From positions 17,388,856 to 17,422,278 of the forward strand of contig NC_049985.1 in the NCBI RefSeq assembly GCF_000003815.2: DNA of 33,423 nucleotides. The letters are read 5' to 3'. This document shows, one piece after another, positions 18,578-27,500 of the stretch. Under the pieces are notes generated by a model. It made no database searches. It saw nothing but the letters and a program-made list of their open reading frames with translations, and was not told where the DNA came from. Position numbers and translations under genes: made by a program. Source of the DNA: Branchiostoma floridae (lineage: Eukaryota; Chordata; Leptocardii; Amphioxiformes; Branchiostomatidae). The stretch's first letter is position 1. Each line of letters opens with the position of its first letter.

Positions 18578-21500
18578 GTTGGTACAGTCACAGAAATGTT
18601 TTTAGACTTAACTCATTGCCAACGCATGTTCGTCTTTCTGGGCTCAAAGTTGTATTTCCGACTGTGTGTTTGTTTATTTGTTTGTTTTGACATGAAAACT
18701 CAACAATGTATGATCCACACGTGTCTCCTTAGTTTCATAACTCTTCAGAAAAATCCGACAAATTTTCAGACGAAAGATGACAGAAAGACTTCTAGGTGAA
18801 AAAAGACAATGGCGCATTGTCACTTTCGCGCTTCGCTTTACACAGTGACAGCAATATCTGAGTTATTAGTTCATTTTTTATTACTGATGCCAATCATTTG
18901 TTTCTTTCTAGTTCTTGTTTGACGGAAATTTCAATGCCAATTAAAACCTCTCCAAAATGAATGGATTCATCATTGACATGCGTATTGTCCTTTTTGAAAT
19001 ATTTTCATTTCAAACAGACGGAATACTTTAACTGGTTGTCAATCTTTCCTTTTCCTGCCGGTACAAATCGTCTGTCCCTCCCCAGTTCTGGGATGAGCGA
19101 CTCGCCTTCAAAGCTCAGACCTACTCGGCGAAGTGCCGGTACCGACCGAACCCGGACAGGTCCGTGGGCGGGGAGGGGTTCGCCACGGCCGGGGAGAGTC
19201 TGTACGCCTCCGCGGTGAGCACGGACCTGGAGAGCGTGGTGGCGAGCTGGCGGGCTGAGGGGGTTCAGTATGACTTCACTTCAAACACCTGTGCTGACGG
19301 GGCCGACTGTAGCAGGTACACACAGGTAAGGGTTCAGGTGCACACAGGTAAGGGTTCAGGTGCACACAGGTAAGGGTTCAGGTGCACAAAGGTAAGGGTT
19401 CAGGTGCACACAGGTGGCGAGCTGGCGGGCTGAGGGGGGTCAGTACGACTTCTCCTCAAACACGTGTGCTGATGGGGCCGACTGTAGCAGGTATACACAG
19501 GTAAGGCTTCAGGTACACACAGGTAAGGGTTCAGGTGCACGCAGGTACGGGTTCAGGTATACACAGGTAAGGGTTCAGGTGCACACAGGTAAAGGTTCAG
19601 GTATACACAGGTAAGGGTTCAGGTGCACACAGGTGGCGAGCTAGCGGGCTGAGGGGGGTCAGTACGACTTCTCCTCAAACACATGTGCTGACGGGGCCGA
19701 CTGTAGCAGGTACACACAGGTACGGGTTCAGGTATACACAGGGAAGGGTTCAGGTGCACACAGGTAAGGGATTAGGTGCACACAGGTAAGGGTTTAGGTG
19801 CACACAGGTGGCGAGCTGGCGGGCTGAGGGGGGTCAGTACGACTTCTCTTCAAACACCTGTGCTGACGGGGCCGACTGTAGCAGGTACACACAGGTAAGG
19901 GTTTACTATAGGTTCACACAGGTACGGCTTCAGGTATTCACAGGTAAGGGTTTACGAGGGGCGTTCAAGAAGTAATCCACCTGACCCATTTCCCAAAGGA
20001 GGAGATTAATGAAACTTGGTGCAGTTATTAGTCTTTCTCTTCATAGGAATCACCCAGAGTTATGCATTTCTACCATCGTTTGATGCAGCTCTGTACACCG
20101 TTTTTGTAGGACGCCCCAGGTTGGTCCTGCAACAGATGCCTCATCAATGGCAGAAGAGGGACGACCAGGCCTGGGAGCTGTTTCCACAGACTTCCGGCCT
20201 TGTTTGAATTCAGGATGCCAGCGTTTTACAAGGTCATATGATGGGGCATCATCACCATAAGTTTCTTTTATTTCATCAAAAGTCTCCTTTGGTGTGCGTC
20301 CTTTCAAATACAAAAACCGGATCACTGCGCGACACTCAACTGGCTCCATTTCACACCTGGTCCATTTCACACCTGACTCAGTTCAAACACCTTTAAATCA
20401 AAAACCAAAATTAGTTCAGAGCTGTTTTTTGCAACATAACCCATAGAGATATGAATCATTACATATGCAAAATTTCATCTAGATCAGACAACTGGAAGTG
20501 GGTCAGGTGGATTACTTCTTGAACGCCCCTCGTATATATTAGGTGCACACAGGTAAGGGTTTAGGTGCACACAGGTACGGGGTCAGTACATATGGGCATC
20601 ATACCTTATAAGGATACAGGTACACACAGGTAAGGGTTATGTGCACACAGGTACATGTAAGGGTTCACCGGGTACATACAGCTAGGTAAGGGTTCAGGTA
20701 CACACAGGTAAAGGTTCTGGTACATATAGTTAAATACCTTATAAGGATACATGTACACACGTGATCGGGCGGAGGCCAATGACTGAATGAATGAACACAC
20801 ATGATATAAGGGTTCATTTGTACACAGGAACATGTAAGGGTTTAGGTATACACAGGAAAGGGTTCAGGAAAGCTTAAGTAAGGGTTGACGTGAAGTGCAA
20901 CAAGTAAAATACCATGTTGACACCAGGCAGCTGATGTTGTGACCATACTTGGCAGGTAGGGTTCCGCCATGACTTCAGTACCAACATCTGTAGCTGGTGC
21001 ACGCAGCTGTCGGTTTGTGTTTTGCCCAACTCCTGTGAAATGTGTACACATTTTCCTGGAAAAGTTCTCAGTTCTGACGTTTTGTTTTGTTTTCTCCAGC
21101 TCGTGTGGGCGACGTCTTACAAGGTCGGCTGTGGCTGGACGGTGTGTCCGAGTCTGGACAACTTCGCCGGAAGTGACGTCTTCTTCCTGGTGTGCAACTA
21201 TGGACCCGAGTAAGTACGGGGGCGTCCTGAAAGTTCTGGTGTGTAACTATGGACCCGAGTAAGTACGGGAGCGTTCTGAAAGTTCTGGTGTGTAACTATG
21301 GACCCGAGTAAGTACGGGAGCGTCCTGAAAGTTCTGGTAACTATGGACCCGAGTAAGTAAGGGAGCGTCCTGAAAGTTCTGGTGTGTAACTATGGACCCG
21401 AGTAAGTACGGGAGCGTTCTGAAAGTTCTGGTGTGTAACTATGGACCCGAGTAAGTACGGGAGCGTCCTGAAAGTTCTGGTAACTATGGACCCGAGTAAG

Positions 21501-24500
21501 TAAGGGAGCGTCCTGAAAGTTCTGGTGTGTAACTATGGACCCGAGTAAGTACGGGAGCGTCCTGAAAGTTCTGGTGTGTAACTATGGACCCGAGTAAGTA
21601 AGGGAGCGTCCTGAAAGTTCTGGTGTATGATTGTAGGCTCATATTGGCCATCTCCATAGAAAAATAAAATTCTTCTTTTTTTTCTGAAATCAGGCGAAAA
21701 TTAATGAGCACGAAGATGTCTTACATAACATTTACGTGCTGTGGCCTCAGCTAGGATTTCCATACTAGGACCTGTTAAAACTGCTTCATCCTGGTCCTGA
21801 TTCATGGCAGTGTGAGTTGTTTTTCTTATAGTATGTGACTGTTTCCAGAGGAAACACAGGCGGAGGTCGGCCGTACGTCAGCGGGACGGAGTGTTCCAGG
21901 TGTGCCTTCGGGAACGTGTGTACTGATGACGGGCTCTGTAGTAAGTTATACCTTCTACCGTCAGTAATGTTTGTACTGAAGACGGGCTCTGTAGTAAGTT
22001 ATACCTTCTACCTCAGTAATGTTTGTACTGAGGACGGGCTCTGTAGTAAGTTATACCTTCTACCTTCAGTAATGTTTGTACTGAGGACGGGCTCTGTAGT
22101 AAGTTATACCTTCTACCTTCAGTAATGTTGTACTGAGGACGGGCTCTGTAGTAAGTTATACCTTCTACCTTCAGTAATGTTGTACTGAGGACGGACTCTG
22201 TAGTAAGTTATACATTCTACTTTATGGGACTGTACCAGCATATAAAAATATATATCTAGATATAATATGTTATAGATATACTGAGTACGAAGTTTCTGCC
22301 ATTAAGTACATTTGAAGTTGCTCGTGTCCTAAGTTGCCAAACTGATTGATAACATGCTACTGCGTTGGTGGTTGCCAAGGTTACCTACGGGTGAAAGAAT
22401 ATAAAAATGCAGCCATCCCTTCTTGATTTATACTGATTCAAATTATACAAACAGGACACCCCCTTTAGTTTCAAATAAAGTCACTAGAAGGTCGAAACTT
22501 ATGTTACTTCTTCCCAAAAAATAAAGCTGTTTTCAGCCCCAAATTCATGACCATAGATCGTTTAAGTATTACAAATCAAAACCGGAAGGTCAGCTGAAGT
22601 ACCATAGTAAGCCGTTAGGGCGCCAAAATCTACATATTTCGAGGCCTCACAAAGACAATCCAAGCAGACATTCTTGACTTATCGTGGTCCCTGGGAGAAA
22701 CGTACACGAACGCTACCGAAAACATCACAATGGCAAAGATAACATCTACTAGCTACCTACTACCAAATACTTACATCTTCATGTTCCGCTCCAGTTATGG
22801 ACGCTCCTGAAGATCTGACCATTACTGACGTCACCTTCAGCTCACTGTCTGTGTCATGGGTGGGATCCACATCCATGGTCAGCAACTACGTACTAACGTA
22901 CGTGCGGCAAGGGGGCAGGGAGAGGTAAGGACTACATACGCACGTACGCCCGGCAAGGGGCAGGGGGAGGTAAGGACTACGTACGCACGTACGCCCGGCA
23001 AGGGGGCAGGGAGAGGTAAGGACTACGTACGCACGTACGCCCGGCAAGGGGGCAGGGAGGGGTAAGGACTACGTACGCACGTACGCCCGGCAAGGGGGCA
23101 GGGAGGGGTAAGGACTACGTACGCACGTACGCCCGGCAAGGGGGCAGGGAGAGGTAAGGACTATGTACGCACGGTAAGGGGGCAGGGAGAGGTAAGGACT
23201 ACGTACGCACGGCAAGGGGGCAGGGAGAGTTAAGAACTACGTACGCACGGCAAGGGGGCAGGTAGAGGTAAGGACTACGTACGCGCGGCAAGGGGGCAGG
23301 GAGAGGTAAGGACTACGTACGCAAGGCAAGGGGGCAGGGAGAGGTAAGGACTACGTACGCACGTACGCGCGGCAAGGGGCAGGGAGAGGTAAGGACTACG
23401 TACGTGCGGCAAAGGGGCAGGGAGAGGTAAGGACTACGTACGCAAGGCAAGGGGGCAGGGAGAGGTAAGGACTACGTACGCAAGGCAAGGGGGCAGGGAG
23501 AGGTAAGGACTACGTACGCACGTACGCGCGGCAAGGGGCAGGGAGAGGTAAGGACTACGTACTAACGTACGGGTGGCAGGGGAACAGGGAGAGGTAAGAA
23601 CTTCATGTACGTGCTAACGAACGCACGACACGGGGGCAGAGAGGTAAGGAAGTCTACCGTAGATGTTAACGTACGCAAGACAATGGGACAGGGAAGGTAC
23701 ATTTTAAAAAAACTACGTCTAAACGGACGGAGAAACAAAACAGTGATCTTTCCAAGATTCAGTGTCCCCCTATCAGCTGGAATAAAGCATTGTCAATAAA
23801 GCTCGGGAAACGTTGTGGCATCATTGATGTGTCGCGGACGTGCAGATGTTATTCTTCATTTGATAGATATAACATAGTATAAACACGAACAACACAAGCG
23901 ACAGATCATTATGAGCTATATCATTTACATAATGACAACTTCCACAAAAGGCAACGTGGACACAGTCAAGCTTTGATGTATATCTGAAGAAGCAGGATAG
24001 CAACGTCTTTGAATTCCGGCCTCAGGGAAGTCATACCAGCACCCGGACCCAGAGCTACGTCAGCAACTATTGGGGACCTGTTCGCAGGAACGGATTACGT
24101 CATAACCCTGAAGGCTGCTGGGATACTGATGGAGAGTCTGCCCATCACCCTGACGCAAGCTACAGGTAATAACCGGTATATAATAACCAATAATATCCGG
24201 AACAATGACGCGGGCTACAGGTTAAAGCCGTAAACCACACGTAACGTTACTTCTTACAGAATCTGTGATGGCGGAATGAAGATATGTTACTTTGGGCTGT
24301 TACATTACGTTTCTGTGGGCTGTTACGTTACGTTACGGCGACTGGAATTGTGCATGTTACGTTACGTTACAGAGACTTTAATTGTGAATGTGAACTGTTA
24401 CGTTACGTTACAGAGTCTGTAATGGTGAGTTGTTACGTTACGTTGTGTTACAGAGTCTGTAATTGTGAGTTGTTACGTTACGTTATGTTACAGCGTGTGT

Positions 24501-27500
24501 GACTGTGAATGTGAATTGTTGCGTTAAGGTACAGAGTCTGTCATTGTGAATGCGAACTGTGACGTTACGTTACAGAGCCTGTGAACGTGAATGTGAACTG
24601 TTACGTTATGTTATTGTGGTCTGTTACGTTGCGTTACAGAGTCTGTGACTGTGAATGTGAATTGCTACGTTACGTTACGTTACAGAGTCTGTGAATGTGA
24701 ACTGTTACGTTACGTTACGTTACTGTGGTCTGTTGTGTTACGTTACAGAGTCTGTGATTGTAAACGTGGACTGCGACTCCACCTCCATGGGGGTGCAGAT
24801 CCCCCTGGCGGGCCTGCCCGGTATTAACTCCAGCCGTGTGCGCCTGTCGGACCCACAATGCCGCGGGGCAGTGGACGGCGACAACCTGGTTGTCAGGACG
24901 GACCTGACGGACTGCGGGACAACTTCACAGGTCAGAACCACAAACAGAGTTATTCAGTATCACACTTTAGTCTAACGGACTGCGGGACAACTTCACAGGT
25001 CAAAACCACAAAGTTATTCAGTATCACACTTTAGTCTAACGGCGGGACAACTTCACAGGTCAGAACCACAAACAAAGTTATTCAGTATCACACTTTGGTG
25101 TAAAGGTCCGCGGAACAACCTCAGGGAAAACCTGTAGTCTGATATTTGGCAGTACTGTACTTGCAACAACTTGATGGGAGTGGTACACGAAAACGAAACT
25201 GCCAAAAGACATTGCAATTTTGTATCCAAGCTCTTGGGAGTGATCTACTATAATTATACTAATTTGTTACCCAGGCAACGAACGGTTCTGACGTCATCGC
25301 GTTCACGAACGAGCTGATCATCGACGCGTCATCAGGTCAGGAGGTCATGAGCTGGCCAATCAGCTGCAACTTCCTGGTGGCGGACTGGGTCGGCTTTGAG
25401 GGGGAGGGACTGCTGTTCGAGATCCCCAAACCAAGGTGTGCGTTTGTTCGTTTGTTTTGTTTATTAATTTCACCGGGAGAAAACCAGAGGTGCAGTTGTG
25501 CGTAGGTATCGATATAGAACAGGGAGGGCTATCATGTTAAAATAAGAGGGAAGAGACATGTAAAAAAAAGATTTAGAGACAGCATAACATTAGACTATTT
25601 GCCTATTTGTTGCTTCCCTCGTTCTCTAACAACACTATATGGTATAAATGGAATGATAGAAAAAATACTGACTTACCCTAAAAGTAAGGGTTCTGCGGTT
25701 GCGCAGGATCACCGACATTTGCCCTGTTTGTGCCGTTCCGTAGTCTGCAGGTGGAGGATGGCGAGCACAAGTTCAACTTCAACATGCACGTCTTCAAGTC
25801 CGAAGCCTTCGCCAGCCCTTTCCGGACCTCAGACTACCCCATTTCGGTAAGGCTCTTCGGTCATTACCTACACATCCCTGCTAACTCTTCTTAACCAAGA
25901 GACACTCATGAATGTAGTTCAAACGGAATGAGTGCTTGATATATAGATTTATAGACATATTACCATCAAGCGCAATGTTATTTCCACTTACCGTTTAATG
26001 GTTTTAGCTCGGTAAAAAAGTTAGAGATCCTCTGACCGAGTTCCCATCATCCCCTTGATTTCCGCCCAGGTTTTCCCCTGGGAGCCGCTGTACTTCGGGC
26101 TGTTCGTGGACACGTCACTTCCGGGGTACGTCATGTTCGCTGAGACCTGTTTTGCCACGCCGACCCCTGACCCGGAGGCCACGCCCCGGTACAGCATCAT
26201 TGAGGACGGGTAGGTCCGATATCTTATATCTTTCACTGCATGAGGCGTTTGAAAAAAAAAACTTAATGTGATTAAAAATACTTTTACAAATTAAAACGGT
26301 TGGTCGAAAAACCATGTGTGGGCCTATAAATGAAACCTTGCTGTTATCCCCTTGCAGGTGTAACGTTGACGAGTCGCTGACTGTGTACGACACCACTCCG
26401 CTGGAGTTCCAGTTCAGCATCGCTTCCACACAGTTCCAGGCGGAGAGTATGGTGAGTGCATGGGGGGGGGGGGGGGGTGTAGGGGAGGTATTGCCTGTCT
26501 GTCTGTTTGTATGTCTGTCTTTGGGCTTCAAGTTGTCTGTCTGTCCGTCTGTATGTGTGTTTGTGTTGGTGAACACATTTTGAAGCGACATTTTTGATAC
26601 GTTCAGAATGATCTTCTCGTTGTCTCTGACCAAGGAGGTTGAACAAGCCTTACACTGACTTTGTTGTTGACGTTGTTGTTATTGTAGTTTACAGCTGTAC
26701 GTACAATGTAGGTTGTTGTTATTGATGTTGTTATTATTGACGTTGTTGTTGTTGTTGTTTACAGGTGTACGTACACTGTAGGATGATCGTGTGTATGGAG
26801 GACGACTCTGGTTCCCGGTGTGCGCAGGGCTGTATCGACCAGAACTCACCAATCAGAAACAGGAGAAGGCGGTCACGTGACGGCGGGGAGGACAGACGCC
26901 AGGCTCTGATGAAACAAGGACCGATTCTGATCGTCCATGAGAAAGGTGAGCGTCACTTCCGGGCGCCTGTGTGTCACATCCGGGCGCCTAGATGTCACTT
27001 CCGGCCGCCTGGATGTCACTTCCGGGCGCCCGGACGTCACTTCCGGGAGCCTTACGTTGGCGGGATTATGGTCAGAAGTTCATTCAATCATAATGGCGAT
27101 ATCACTCTGTGTGACTAGGCTATTGGGCATCATATATATATACACCTTCTAATTAACCTGGCAACTTCCTGGTTTAACCGTCCAAGATGGCGGACGTTAC
27201 CTACGTCACTGTCGTGTAGGTTCAAACACACTATAGAGGTCACGTTTGACTCCTGGCGTTCCTGTATAGATATGTTGTGTCCTTGGGAAATTGACTTTCC
27301 TCACTCCATCCAGGGGTAATATTGTACCTTCAAAAAGTTTTGCAATATATATACAAGAATCTTAATCATAGAGTCCATTCCAAGACACCATGAGGGTTTT
27401 TAGGCGATATTTATAATTAGTCTGAATTATTTTGAATAAAAGAATATCTGAGCCACAGTAATTAAATTATTTTCAAAAAATTGACTAAGAAAATACTCAT

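Noticed and set aside
18141-18591. Several Pro/Arg/Gly-rich ORFs in the GC-rich stretch
   Set aside because: High GC content removes stop codons; only the frame joining at 18443-18577 continues into a CAP domain.
19414-19894. Exon 2 copies as additional genuine constitutive exons
   Set aside because: Copy 2 contains a stop and canonical CAP domains have this segment once; kept only as a possible alternative-exon question.
22856-23065. ORF running from exon 5 through the repeat array as an extended exon
   Set aside because: It is in a different frame from the FN3 domain; the phase-consistent model ends the exon at 22924.
22880-23655. CRISPR-like array
   Set aside because: Direct repeats are contiguous without unique spacers and contain splice donors; this is eukaryotic minisatellite DNA.
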